A model generated the notes under the pieces. The model made no database searches and was not told the DNA's origin. It worked only from the letters and a program-made list of their open reading frames with translations. A program made the translations under genes and the position numbers. A stretch of 64,000 nucleotides of DNA from Owenia fusiformis (taxonomy: Eukaryota > Annelida > Polychaeta > Sabellida > Oweniidae): contig CAIIXF020000005.1 of NCBI GenBank assembly GCA_903813345.2, positions 5,177,375-5,241,374 of the forward strand, written 5' to 3'. Of the stretch, positions 11,657-24,376 are shown piece by piece (positions within the stretch are counted from its first letter, which is position 1; each line of letters starts with the position of its first letter).

Positions 11657-13696
11657 TAAGTCGGCTTGTTGCACGTGTAGCACCACCAGGCTGGGACGCT
11701 TCAACTTGCCTAACAAGTACAACACGTTTTTGAGAGATAGATTCGATTTCGAACTCTTATAATAATCTAATAATCTGAAAATAATATCAGAAACAAAATG
11801 GTTAGAGCGTTTCTAAAATTGTGTCCTAAATCGACGGAGCGTTTCGAGGAAAACAGGCGATTTCTCGAGAACGAGTAATGGATTTGAACTAGGATTATAG
11901 GAAATGATAATATACGAGTTTGTGATCTACTACTTTGACAGAAATATAGACGTTTTCATATAAAATACTAGTTTAAATCGTAATTTGTGGTGAATTCGTC
12001 AACTTCAGATTCGTTCGATCTACACTACGGAGCTTTGATCACGCAAATAACAATTTACCACCAGAAGTTGAATAAATAAGATCTTTACTCAGGGTATTGT
12101 TCATCAAATGGCACATAATATGTCATCATTACATACGATATGTAAGCGAGACGAGTGAAACAATACTTACGGTTATAGTGGGATCTTTATTAGCCGCCAT
12201 TTGATTTTGCTCCGCAGCGTTTCCGCGTGAATGAAACGCTCCGTCGTGCATGTAAGGGCGTTTGGGTTGGACACCGTAGATTTGTGGTGATGCGGTAATG
12301 TTACGGGAGTTTATGATGGAGAGCTAAGATGTCCTAGTTCAGATAGCAAAACGTGCTTTATAACAGTGGTGGTTCACATTATCTTAATTCCCAAGATCAA
12401 TACCCATCGACATCGTCATTACTATTTATTCCCACATAGCTAGGCAAAGGTGAAAGGTGTGTCCGACTCAAGCCAATCCGAACACAGTATTTCATATAAC
12501 TGCAATTCATTATATAAACAAACACCGCATCCAAGGTCATTCTTTGAATGGTTGTCAAGAGGGAAAATAGTTTCCAACTTGAGACTCGTGCTTTTGGAAA
12601 GTAATACCTTCAGGGTCATTCCACATTGCTCAGAGTCCAGGGCTTAAATCCTTAAATTGAAGATACGCACTTGTTTCAGCATATAATTGGCTCAAATGGA
12701 ATTTTGCACTCCCATTTAAATGCGTTTTTTAACATGACTTTCCAAGGTGTGGTCAAGCAAAATAGTTATACTTTCCCTTGTTGTTCTACAAAACGTGCAC
12801 ATAAGGTCAAGTGAATCTTTTTGGCCTGAAACAAGAGCAATATTACAGTAACCGCATCATCTTGAAAACCAACAAGACCGTTACCGTATCATTCATTTCC
12901 AGTAACCTTTCCTTAAGCGGTGGAAGATATTGTTGAATGTGACATACGCGCACGATATAGAACAAATGATCATACTCGAGACTTTCCAAGCCATATAAGC
13001 CTGATTTAGTTCAAATATAAAAGCATAATGTCAAATATAAAGTGGTTTAAATTTGATGAAAAAAAATTCGAAATCGACAATTTTCCTCCGCCATCTTTGA
13101 GTGCAAAAGTAACGGCAGTTACCTTCGCTTGATATCCACCAGTGATTCTCTGATATCTGTTTGAAGCAGTGTATACTTTTTTCAGGACATCCATCGTTCA
13201 ACTACCCTGCGCGCATAGTCTAGTAGTTATAAACTACTTTAAACTGAAGACGAAGCTCTCTTTTACGAAGAGAAGTCGAACGAATGCAAAGGCCATCCGT
13301 CAATAATTTTCGGACAAATAAAAACTGCCATTCGTCCCTTTTGCCTCGTTTTGGTGTTACATATGTATATCACATTTCTAACAATATATATTAAGTGTTT
13401 CCCGATTATATTATATTTGATGATATATTTGTAATGACCTATTTTTCGGATTTGGTCTACATACCTGATTTGAAAAGCGGTTTATATGACAAGCATACAT
13501 ATTTCCATGGATTGCAACATGCTTTTGATGATACAATGAATGGCATAGCCATTGGCGCTTTCATTTATCAAAATTATAAGCAAGGTCATTATAATCTACC
13601 ACGAGCCGAGAGGGTTAGGTCATAGCATCAGACATCAAAACAATTTGAAGGACCCTAAGTAGTACGCTAAATACATCTGGTACCATCATGTCCTTA

Positions 13697-14483
13697 ACCC
13701 CCCTATCACACCAAACTATATAGTTCTTACCCGTTCTTGCCAGTCCTACGAAAACGTCGTAAAACGGGCTCAATCTGGCTGTGGTCGGGAAATATGTCTA
13801 AAATAATTAGCTACTTCGTTCATAAACAGTCTTCAATACGTCCATCTCAGTCGCAGTTCGTTCAGGTCGCACCACGTCGGTGTGCATCGTCATAAAATGC
13901 GTCCCTTAGTCTAGAAGGTCATTATGACCTGATTACAGAACAGTATGGTCACCATCGAATTTTGAATCGATTCAAAATTCTAAATCACATTCCCCGTCCG
14001 GGAAAGTCCATGAAGTTTGTAAACAGACCGTAGAACGTTGTAGCTACGTTCATTCCGTTCGCACACCAGTTTTGAAGAACGCAGTGGCAACTTGCTTGGT
14101 GTGATAGCTATATTTTTGCTAACTCGTTGATAAATACGTTCTTAATCAGTTTTAAACCCGTTTGCAATTAGTTCTACCTCGTTCTCAATACGTCCTCAGA
14201 TAGTTCAACTTGTTGTAAAAACGTCCCTAGTAGGATCGAAATACGACGGTTCCGTTAGTAGTACGTCCAGTTAGTAGGTTGTCACTCGTTCTAATTTTAG
14301 AATGTCACGACCAAGAAAACATTTTGAACATGTTCTAAGTTCTAGAGGACCTACCCGTTCGGGTACGTTCGATGAAGTTTGTAAATAGACCCCAAATGGT
14401 TCTAAGTACGTCCAGTCCGGTCGTACACAGTTAAAGCCCGTTTTCGAGAACGTAGTGAGAACTAGTTTGGTGTGATAGTAGGG
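13697..14483. mobile_element. PIF/Harbinger-type non-autonomous element, TSD TTA
   Basis: Inverted ends contain CTATCACACCAAACT and AGTTTGGTGTGATAG. TTA flanks both sides (13694-13696, 14484-14486), and block B has an empty site at 'gtccTTTActcg'. A 3-bp TTA duplication fits PIF/Harbinger. The 787-bp interior is rich in CGTTC/CGTC words and encodes nothing that I recognise. Confidence 0.7.
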
Positions 14484-15024
14484 TTACTCGTCTTTTATTT
14501 AGTCTAAATGAAACATCTATATATATTGAACTTGATTTGAATGTAAAATGAAGTCTGGTGAACAATATTACTTTTCAACATTTGGGAGTTTTTTGTATTG
14601 TTTTCATTATCCTCAACAACAATGTCCGACCATATGCTATTTTAACAGGAAATTTAAATAAGATGCCATGGATCGGAGATAATCTACTTCATTTATTTCT
14701 CAAAATGTTATTTAAATCTAATCAATAAATTCTAGAGTCACCGGTCCCCATCTGGTTATAAAGACGTTACTTCTGGACGAACTTCCGTCGGACTGAAATC
14801 TTTATTTACATCATTTCAACCAAGAGGGAGGTCGATTTCTATCCAAATATATTTCCCGTATGTTAAGAGTGACATCCAGTAACTGAAAGCGAATTCGTCT
14901 GACTGGCTCGCTTTTCAGTAACTGGGTGTTACAACTATTATTCGGGTAAAACATTTGGATACAAATCGACCTCCTTCTTGGTGAAAATGATGAAAATAAA
15001 AAAAATCCTCAGACGAGAGTTCAT

Positions 15025-16266
15025 GTGTCCAACCCAAACGCTCTAACATGCATGCCGTTTCATTCACGCGGAAACGCTGTGGAGCGAAATAAAATGGCGG
15101 CTGATGAAGATCCCACTATGAAAGTAAGTATTGCTTCACTCCTTTCTCTTACATATCATACGATTATGGTGCATATTATGTACCATTCGATGAACAATAC
15201 CCTGAGCAAAGATCTTATTTATTCAACTTCTGGTGGTAAACTGTTATTTGCTTGATCAATGCTCCGTAGTATAGATCGAACGAATCTGAAGTTGACAAAT
15301 TGACCACAAATAACGAATTAAACTAGTATTTATATGAAAACGTCAATCTTTCTGTTAAAGTAGTAGATCACAAACTTGTATATTCTCATTTTCTAGAATC
15401 CTAGTCCAAATCCATTACTTGTTCTCGAGAAATCGCTTGTTTCCCTCGAAACGCTCCGTCGATTTAGGACACAATTTTAGAAACGCTCTTACCATTTTGT
15501 TTTGATATTATTTTCAGATTATTAGAGAAGAGTGCGGAATCGAATCTATCTCTAAAACGTGGTGGTGCTAAACGTGCAACTAGCCGACTTAAGCCTACAT
15601 TAGATGATGTTATGCCTAAATGTGTGCTAAAACATAAAACTATTGACAAAAACAAAAAGTTGATATGTGAATTAATCTTTCTTCTTTTGATGCCAATGGC
15701 TAAAGTTGATATTTTCTTTCTCTTTCTGACAAGGAAAGTCGAGCTATATATCTTCTAAACAGATCTAGACTACCGCAGCGTTTCCAGTTCACTGTTTTAA
15801 CCAGGTCGCAGCGTTTCTTGAATATGAGAATATCATTATTTTTAAGACTGGATTTTCGGTCATCAAATCACAATTACGATAATGTGTGGTGTGTTGAAGC
15901 ATTGAAATTTGACCAAAATATACGTTGGTGCTCTAATCTTGGCTCAACTAATCACATGTCTCGACAAAAGGGGTTTTGACCAGTACAATGACAAATACGT
16001 TTATGAATTTTGATAACTATACTGCTTCGTACAGGTCTTCCTAATTGCTTCAAGCGTCAATAGCCAGCCAAGTACAAAATGAATATCACGCCCATCGAAT
16101 GGTATACTCGAAATAAGTAACTCATACCTTTTATTCCAATTATTGGGGAAATCGTCAGACGGCTCATCATTCCCGCCCGCTAGTTTTCCTACTCCGGAGC
16201 GTTTCCATGTTTAATTGCAGTAATGAAACGCTCCGTCGTGTATGTAAGAGCGTTTGGGTTGGACAC
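15025..16266. mobile_element. GGTGTCCAA-family transposon, copy 3 (inverted)
   Basis: Starts GTGTCCAACCCAAACGCTC and ends with the complement ...GAGCGTTTGGGTTGGACAC. The interior matches the reverse complement of 9328-12276 without its nested insertion. Block B has no insertion here ('gagttcat' runs straight into 'ccattttg'). At 15096 the plus strand reads ATGGCGGCTGATGAAGATCC, then CACTATGAAA and GTAAGT, which looks like a short first exon with a splice donor. The target duplication may be an imperfect 8-bp 'gagttcat/gaaatcat'. Confidence 0.75.
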
Positions 16267-17023
16267 CGTGGAAATCATCCATTTTGTTATAAAGACGTAA
16301 CGTCGTAACGTCCACTTATTTTGTATCCTTCATGATCGGGCTTCGCTTATCGCAGCTTTAATATTTGAAATACCCTTGGATCAAAGATGCTTCTTTCGAA
16401 CCTCTTCTATTATTTTGCTAATGCAAAGCAAGGATCTCCCATTAGCATTTAGGCGATTAGTGAAAAATTGTGAGTTCAATGCGAATTTCATTTCAAATAG
16501 TGAAAGAAACCGCAAAATAAACGATTTCTGTTTAAATTAAATCATGTTACTAAATTTTCGCTGAAGATAAAGATACCATAGCATTGGTGTAATGATTTGA
16601 ACAGTGCCTAGCTTTAGGTCACATATACATTTAGGGATATCACAATTTTGACAATAAGTATTGTAAAAAAGAAAAAAATTAAACATACTTGGGGTGTATA
16701 GTTAAAAAAAATGTAACTTACATTTTACAAAAATAAATCGATGAGTTATGATTTTTATTTACTTAGAATTAACTACATACATGTAGCATATACAAAATTT
16801 TCTTAGACCTCTCAATATTATAGGTATACAAAGGAAAATTTGTTGATTTAACAAAAAGTTTTCAAAAAAATAAAACAAAAACACCAAAAATGGAAAATAT
16901 TAAAGTAAACCTTTTATTTCATTAACAAATTACTTTTTTGAAATCAACCAATCTTTCTTTTGTACAATTACAATATCAAGGGACCTGAACACGTTGGGTA
17001 TATGTTGTTTTGTTCCAATGAGG

Positions 17024-17580
17024 TTCGGATAGATGTTTCGTTTCATTCCGAACATATGATACCAATAACAAAAGAAGTGTCTGATGTGTTTTCTAAAACA
17101 GTATTTAAAAAGTGTATAAATATTTTCTAAAATTTCTAATATTTTCTGAAACAGAATACAAAAAAGTGTATATCTTTTTCAAATTAATCTGTTGCAATTC
17201 GGATAGATGTTTCGTTTCATTCCGATTACATAGCATATGATACCAAGAACAAAAGAAGTGTCTAATGTGTTTTCTAAAACAGTATTTAAAAAGTGTATAT
17301 ACATTTTTCAAATTAATTAAACTGTTACAATTCGGATAGATGTTTCGTTTCATTCCGAGCATATGCTACCAAGAACAAAAGAAGTGTCTGATGTGTTTTC
17401 TAAAACAGTATTTAAAAAGTGTATAAATATTTTCTAAATTAATTAAACTGTTACAATTCGGATAGATGTTTCGTTTCATTCTGAACATATGATACCAAGA
17501 ACAAAAGAAGTGTCTGATGTGTTTTCTAAAACAGTATGGAAAAAAGTGTATATATATTTTTCAAATTAAACTGTTACAAT
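17024..17580. repeat. Minisatellite, about 130-170 bp unit, four copies
   Basis: The word TTCGGATAGATGTTTCGTTT recurs near 17025, 17197, 17332 and 17458. Each copy is followed by 'acaaaagaagtgtct' and 'gtgttttctaaaacagtat'. Copy lengths differ by small deletions. The frames open across it are repeat artefacts. Confidence 0.85.
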
Positions 17581-18973
17581 TCAAAAAATGATCACTTCAT
17601 TGACGATTTTCAGAATTTTCTTATGACTGGTTTAAGGGAAACATGTGTTCAATTCACTTCGCCATATCGATACCAATCCTTTCATCACGATTTTTGCAAT
17701 ATTAAGAAAGTTATCTTTCATCTTATTTATTTGACATCCTGTATATCACACATCTAACAATATATCTTTCATGCTAAGTGTTTCCTAATCAGATGCTATG
17801 TTAATTAATGATGATATATTTGTAATAATCTATTTTTCAGCTTTGCTTGATCTACATACCTGATGTAAAAAGCAGTATATATATCAAGCAAACATATTTC
17901 AAAGAAGTGCAAAATAACGGGCTTTTGATGATATAATAAATGTAATAGCCGTTGGCGCGTTCATTTATCGCAAAGTCATTATAATCTACCGCGAGTCGTG
18001 AGCTACTTTATGTTTAATTTCATTTTCACATTGTTCTATTGTAGAGTTATAGGCTAGGCAAATGGAAGTTTAACATCCCAAAAATTGCAACAGTTTTTAA
18101 ATTAGGCTTATATTGTTTATTGATACCAGTTGAAAAACATATCAAAAATATAGAAAAATATATGCAGTGGACAAATATGAAATGTCACATTCTAGGTACC
18201 CCCCTCCAAATTTAAGTATGGGATTGTAAATATTTTTTTATTTCAAAATGGAATGCTCTTGTCAACTAAACAAGTAATATTATGATAGTTTACTAACACA
18301 AGAGCAACTAAAAATTGTAAACAAAGTATTTGAGTGCAATAATTGGCATTTCTAGCCCCAAATATCTGAAAATAGGCCATCAAATAGCCCAAATGTAATA
18401 TAACAATGTATTTATTTCTGTATCAATTCATCAGATTTGCAGGAAAAAAATCAAGGAGGTTATTGTTCACCTGACCATTGTATTTGAAAAGTATCAGTGT
18501 CATTGAGTGAATATTAATGGTGAAAATAATATTTGAAATTTCAATATTTTACCACACCCACTTTTGGGGTGACCTTACTTTTGTTTAATTACTTCCAAGA
18601 TATGTCATATTTGAACTCGATAGCACAACTAAATTATTTGTAAAGGCTTATTTTGTCCTGAAAACATTTTTTTGATGTTTTCAGGAAAGGATTATGTAAA
18701 AAAAAAAGTAGAAAACAGCAAATGCCAGGTGAAATATAGGGGAAGCCCTACTTTTAGTTGATAACTGCTAAATTATCAAATGTTTTTTTCCTTTTAAATT
18801 CAATTTGATATATAATATACCTTTTCTGGTAAAACAGAGAACGATTTGTTAGAAATTAGGTACAATCAGTGGTCTAAAAATATCCTTGAAAAGGCAACAA
18901 AATATTAAATATCCCTGTCCCTGACATCAGTTTATTAATATGAGCCAAAAAAGGTAACCCAGCCAAATGTTTG

Positions 18974-19460
18974 TTAATAACCCAGTCATTCAGTATGGGT
19001 TTGACATCATATTTGGCACAATAACCTTGTTCAATGTTATTTCATTCTACTAAGTGTCATTGATCTATCCTAATAGTCACGATTTTATAGCCATTTACAA
19101 AATGTGCTCAAAATATCGAAATGTGCCTACTGACTGGACATCAATACCACCAGTTTCTTTATCTGTGGACCTTTTTTCTATACTAACAACACTTGAAACA
19201 TTAAAACAAGTGATAAGAATGAAGATGAAAGCCATAACACAAGATTTTTATGCCCCTGATTTGTACAACTACGCACGATACGTTCAAGTTGGCTTCCACT
19301 ATGACACCCATATTTCATGGCATGGTATAAGATGGCCATGAAATCGTGACCACTAGAGATAGACCACTGAGACTGGGTAGATTGATAATACATTGACCAA
19401 GACTCAATTCTGCCAAATATGACACTAAATCCATGCAGGATGACTGGACTGGGTTATTAA
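18974..19460. mobile_element. MITE with TTAATAACCCAGTC ends
   Basis: Left TTAATAACCCAGTCATTCAG and right CTGGACTGGGTTATTAA are inverted, and an inner 'tgacatcatatttggca' block is mirrored. The 95-codon frame at 19054-19341 crosses the loop and resembles no protein that I know. Confidence 0.6.
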
Positions 19461-19774
19461 GATTTTTTTGGGTTACCTCAGTCTTTGGCTCGCCCTGTAT
19501 TAAGGAAAAGTTGTTACTTTTGACTTAGGTGTTGAGAAATGAAATGAAGAAGTTCAACTGAAGAATGTTGGATTTCAAGATGAAATCCAATAAAAAAAAT
19601 GAGGAAAAGGTTTCTACGTTAATAAATCCTACTGAGTTAACTAGTGTAACGCAAAGTAAATCCCTGGTCTTTATACAGGGCATGGTTCGATTATGTTATG
19701 TTCATTATCAAAAATGCTGCCTTAATTTTGTAATCTTAACCTTCATATATGTGTCTTACTTATAGAGAGCAAAA

Positions 19775-19966
19775 TTTTGGGCCCCTAAAACCCCAAAGTG
19801 GGCCCAGATTTTGAAATATTGAGGCCCATTTTCTTCAAAATTTGGCCTGAAATTAAAAAATAAGGCCTTAAAAGGCCCACTTATGACCAAAAAGGCTCAC
19901 TTTTCAGGGCCTTAAGGCCTTTTTGGGCCCAATTTTTTTTCTAGGGCCCACCCAAGGGGCCCCCTT
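19775..19966. repeat. GGCCC-rich short repeat (copy at 45774-45945)
   Basis: It begins TTTTGGGCCCCTAAAACCCC and ends with a GGGCCCACCCAAGGGGCCCC segment, with many GGCCC/GGCCT words between. 45774-45945 is a diverged second copy starting GGGCCCCTAAATCCC. Probably a dispersed MITE-like family. Confidence 0.6.
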
Positions 19967-20384
19967 ACATGCCATAGAACAGTTATTCCATATTTCTGCA
20001 AGTACATCTCATAGAAAGACAATCTGCCTTACACACACACACACAATGGATGATCTCTGAGAGAAGGGAGCTGCATTTAGCTGGCAATTGGTACAAAAGT
20101 TTCGTTGATTATTTCCCAGCCCTGTTATAATGGAGGCAGTTTATTTCCCTTCCACTCCTGGATCTGATGGTACACTCTATAACTTTGGTATTCCGCAGCA
20201 TCAGAAGTTGGAGGAAGAACACGGGGCTGCAATAATTCAGATCTTGCTGCTCTCTTTAATAGAATTTTTGAACCCTAAGTTCATTTAGGGTTTCACCATT
20301 TTCCACCATAAATTGACAAAAGAGCATGTTCCTCTGCAATGACAGAGTTGCTTGCATTTCACTGGTTTTCCACTTGATTACGTT

Positions 20385-20823
20385 GTAACAAAATGTCGGA
20401 ACATCGAAGGTATGATTTTTATTTTTTCCTTATTTCACACGTTGTAGGCAGAATTCCCACAACATTGTTATCACAAACATGTATCAGTATTATATGTTTA
20501 AAAAATGTACATATTTGCGATCAAATAGTTCAGAAGACAACAGAATCGTCGATTTAATTCCTCACTTAAGTTACATAAACGGTATTTCGATAAACAGTTA
20601 AGATCTGCACTTCAACCCAAACCGTTTATGTAACTTAAGTGAGGAATTAAATCGACGATTCTATTGTCTTCTGAGCTTTTTTGCGCAAACATGTACATTT
20701 TCTAAAACATATGATACTGATACACGATTGTGAGAAAAAAACATTGTGGGGATTCTGCCTACAACGCGTGAAAAAAAGGAAAAAAGAAAAATCATACCTT
20801 CGACGTTGAGACATGTTGTTACC
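20385..20823. mobile_element. Nested palindrome, about 440 bp
   Basis: The outer arms share CATCGAAGGTATGATTTTTA and its complement and a CACGTTGTAGGCAGAATTCC-type block. An inner hairpin (about 20556-20650) has ends TTCCTCACTTAAGTTACATA and the complement. The inner ends recur around 59542-59658. It looks like one MITE inserted in another. The following 'ttaccgaaac...gtttcggtaa' is a further small hairpin. Confidence 0.65.
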
Positions 20824-22662
20824 GAAACGACCCGTTTCGTTTCGGTAACAAGCGTAATCGAGCGGATCACCAGTGCTTTTGGTAATCTAAAAACAACCGC
20901 TTGTTTTTTCAAGAACTCACTCTTTTTTATCTGCTTCAATGATAGCTTCTTGTCTATGCCATTTATAACCTTAATGCGGTATCACAGCCCAGAAAAGATA
21001 AATAAAATATTGTCACAGACCACTTTTCCCAAAGACAATCTTGTTTCATTTATATTCCAACATTTTGTTTCTGCTTTTGGTTCAGGTTTGAAGAAAATGT
21101 TGAAGTTTGTGTTTTGTGCATGATAAATGAGAAGCACAAGGAGATCTGTATTAGTACTGTATTTGAGGTTTGGACACTTTGGATTGCAATTTTCACTATC
21201 ACAATATCTGAATCCGATTCTGAATGTAGCAAATGTACACTCAATGTTTTCCAACCTGACAGACAGAATTACCATCATTCCTACGCACTGAAATTATATT
21301 GATGAAAGACTCCCCAGATATCTGAGATTTAAATGTGCTCTATCAGTTTAAATTCCGTTTAATAACCATAAATTCGTTTCTACAGCATACATCCAATTGA
21401 TAGTTCCATAGTAATGTACTCTTATGTAATGATTTATTTATCTGATGAATTTAAATATATGCAAATTTTGTAATTGCGGATTGTAATTAATATTTTAAAC
21501 AATATTAAATTCCACAGAAACTACAACTTACATTATTTAGATAAGCCTAGTATAGAGCAGTTATCAAATATCCTAATATCAGAGTGGTGATATGTAATTA
21601 TTCATCAAATAAAAGTGAGGTCACCTTAACATTTCACCTGGTGCAACTATTAATTCCTATTTTTCATACTAATAAGGTATAAACCTTCACAAAACTTGTA
21701 TTTTAGATGCTGACAAGCTTATATAAATGATTTAGATGTCACCTATAATGCAAATGTTATGCATTGTGGGAGTTAGTCATCAAAACTATAGTCTCCCCAT
21801 ATAGTGGGCGGGGCAAATCTATGAAAATGAAATAATTTTTTTCTTCCTAAGTATACAAGTTAGAATTCTGAAACTCACCATATATGAAGTTCATATGAAT
21901 ATGTAACACCATGATTTTTTTCATGCTTTTCTGACAAACTGATCCTAAAATATCTAAATAGATATGTGATAACATGCCTGTTTTGTGGCCTATTTTGTTA
22001 TACTTTGGGGTCAAATGTTCAATTTCTGGTCTCAAAAATGATTAAAATAATATTTTAATTATTTGTGAATATGTGATCTATCATAATAAAGCTTGAATAC
22101 TTGACTAAAGTATTCCATTTGGGAAGAAAAAATTGTTTCCTACCAATACTCAATTTTGGGGTAGGGTTGTAGGGGGTACCTAGGAAGTGAAATTTCATAT
22201 TTGTCCACTGCATACATTTTTCTATATTTTTGATATGTTTTTCAACTGATATCAATACATAATATAAGACTAATTTAAAAACTGTTGCAATTTTTGGGAT
22301 GTTTGGGCCTTTTATGAGCCCATTTGCTTGGCCTATTAGGGAAATAGTGACATGAATCAAAACGATTTGAAGGACGACAAATAGTACGCTAAATATTATA
22401 GTGTATTTATTGCATTGCATTGCATTATTCGTAACATTAATATCTTCGGTTTTTACCCCACGGAGTAAGTTAAACCGAACATAAACAAAAAAACAGTTAC
22501 AACACATGGTACCTACTATCCCAAATATAATTGACTGTCTTACACAATAAATATGTAAGATGCTTCAAAAATGTATTCGACCAGATCAAATATAAATTTG
22601 ATAAGTGTTTTAAATATGTGCGATGCCAAGTACCATTCGTTTAGGGTAAACATATTCATTTG

Positions 22663-22744
22663 TGGGGTAAGTCACGTGACTTACCGAACGATTTTATATA
22701 AACCAATGTTCACGGTTTTGATGTGGGGTAAGTCACGTGACTTG
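22663..22744. promoter_or_regulatory. Twin CACGTG palindromes around a TATA-like box
   Basis: A 22-bp direct repeat, TGTGGGGTAAGTCACGTGAC plus TT, occurs at 22663 and 22724. The first copy is a perfect 20-bp palindrome (22666-22685). Each contains GTCACGTGAC (22671-22680, 22732-22741), the extended E-box bound by bHLH-ZIP factors of the USF/MITF/TFE type. TATATAA lies between them at 22695-22701. It is about 3.1 kb upstream of the gene 2 signal exon, so its target is uncertain. Confidence 0.4.
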
Positions 22745-23049
22745 CGCCATCTATATATTCAAAGAGCTCTGGTGTGATTCTCCAATCGCGAACACGTATC
22801 ATATATTAAGAAAGGATCGCTTGTAGCCTCATGCCTGTTGCAATGATCTAATAACTTCTCAATTTCCTCTCTGAATTGTGAATATGAATCGTGCTCAATG
22901 TGATCGAACTTACGATGTGAAGCTAAAACCGTAATGAAATATTTGTACATTTCTTTGAAAAAACTAAGAAATATACATCACATATCGAATTTTTGAAAAC
23001 AGAAAAACACGAATACAAAGTAAGGCCTGCAGGGCAGTTTTCCCCTTAA

Positions 23050-23539
23050 CACCCCAGTCACATTTCCTACGGCGACCTTGCGGTCTATCATTTCTGCGGC
23101 CAGTAGCTTTTCTACGCTCGCCGCAGAATTTCTGCGCTCTCATACTTTTGCAGTCACATTTCCCACGGCAGCCGCACGGTGAATTTTAAATTTCTATTGA
23201 TAAATAATAGTTTTTTCATTTTATTTACATCAGGACAATTTATAAATGTTATTCAAAGTGCTAGGATGTAATATCAAATGTAAAGTGATCGTGAAACATT
23301 GACAAATAATGATTCAATCTTGTTGAGCCAGTTGATTTCTACGGGGACCTCAGAAATGAACAAATATTATAACTCTGAGTTATAATTTCTACGCCTTCCC
23401 TGCGGCCTGTAAAAATCTGCATACGCCGTATGGAGGCCGCAAGGCGAGCGTAGTTTTTCTACGCTCGCCGCTGAAATTCACCGATTTAATTGTTCTGCGG
23501 TCGACTTGCGGCCGCCGTGCGACAAATGTGACTGGGGTG
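23050..23539. mobile_element. PIF/Harbinger-type MITE, TSD TAA
   Basis: Left end CACCCCAGTCACATTTCC and right end AAATGTGACTGGGGTG are inverted and flanked by TAA at 23047-23049 and 23540-23542. The interior repeats CTACGCTCGCCG and GCGGCC words and is much GC-richer than its surroundings. No coding sequence. Confidence 0.75.
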
Positions 23540-24376
23540 TAACATTGGTCTCACATATGTCATACAAAAATATTTGAAATACAACTATCATTCGAACTTA
23601 TGATCGGACATACAAATATGATGTTACTTTTTATTATTACATTGAAGCACACACTGGTTTAGACTACATACATTTTGACATTTTGACCACAATAGCATTA
23701 TATATCTTGCTTCTGCTATAAAATTAACAAAAAATTAAGAGGAAAACATGTAAAATTAAAACGTCCAAAAATGAATAGTTCACCTATGATTTTTATTTCC
23801 TTAAAATTATCTACAAAAAATAACAAACGAGTTAATAGCTAAGCATAGAATAAAACCATAATTTATCTTTTTATTCATTTATTTATTCAATCATGACATG
23901 TTACAATTCACACATTTCTAATAAAACATTCTTCCTCAAATAAGCATATCAAATTGGGGTACACTCCATAATGCATTTTTTTGCTATATCTAATATAATT
24001 AACATATTCTATAGTATATAAAAAATGTAAATAGGATATGTGTATTTTCGAGCTTAAGCTTTACTTAAAATCGTGACCTACTTTAGCCAGTAATATCTAT
24101 CCATTTGAATTTTCACCATCAATAAACCGTTTCACCCAAGTCAAAATGAGGGATTCTTGACTAAAAAGGCATCTACCATATTAATACCGCCATCCAAGTA
24201 TAATTGCCCCAATAATTTAGGTTTAATCCTTTCAGATCCCTTGCTTGTTTTTTCCTTAAAAATGTATACATTTTTGTGTTTATCTCTTTTGAATAGACTT
24301 CTTGACATTTGAATGTCATTAACATATGTCAAACTTGTGATGCAATCAAGCTTTTTAACACACAAATAAAGATATT

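Larger units (their letters stand above)
9328..12276. mobile_element. Non-autonomous DNA transposon, GGTGTCCAA family, copy 1
   Basis: Ends are inverted: CGGTGTCCAACGCTCTTACA...TGTAAGGGCGTTTGGGTTGGACACCG, followed inward by an ACGACGGAGCGTTTCAT motif. Without the nested 9984-11656 element it is about 1.27 kb. Related copies are at 15025-16266 (opposite orientation) and 55928-57578. No transposase is visible. On the minus strand near 12200 there is ATGGCGGCT...GATCCCACTAT followed by GTAAGT, a start codon and splice-donor arrangement kept in the other copies. Confidence 0.75.
6731..16773. repeat. Duplicated block A (pairs with 52996-60476)
   Basis: From 6731 on, the sequence is nearly identical to 52996 onward on the same strand, and it stays collinear until 16773/60476. 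The collinearity is broken only by insertions and deletions private to one copy. Both copies hold NOP14 exons, a roughly 1.25-kb DNA transposon and the upstream DNA of a Ly6-like gene. Private to A are 7397-8083 (absent from B), 9984-11656, 13697-14483 and 15025-16266. This is a segmental duplication with a spacing of about 46 kb. Bases 8084-9327 are shared non-coding sequence without a gene. Confidence 0.85.
18050..22335. mobile_element. Long-TIR DNA element of about 4.3 kb, degenerate, with nested MITEs
   Basis: The left arm (about 18050-18790) and right arm (about 21560-22335) are diverged inverted copies. Shared blocks include 'acatcccaaaaattgcaaca', 'aaaaacatatcaaaaatata', 'gcagtggacaaatatgaaat' and 'ggtgacctNacttttNttt'. 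The flanks outside the two arms join into the same host repeat seen uninterrupted near 58930-59000, which supports one insertion. No transposase survives. Three smaller elements are nested inside. Confidence 0.65.

Noticed and set aside
13395-13625. 76-codon ORF with a similar ORF at 58681-58953 (DLVYIPDLKSGLYDKHTYFH core)
   Set aside because: The two frames lie in the duplicated block. Their differences are mostly amino-acid changing, the C-termini diverge, and the third related copy (17790-18010) is broken. No sign of protein selection.
17024-17580. Possible CRISPR-like array
   Set aside because: The repeats are long, imperfect and contiguous with no uniform unique spacers, in a eukaryotic sequence.
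22055-22507. 150-codon minus-strand ORF with hydrophobic stretches
   Set aside because: It crosses the boundary of the 18050-22335 element, and the inverted arm copy is not open.
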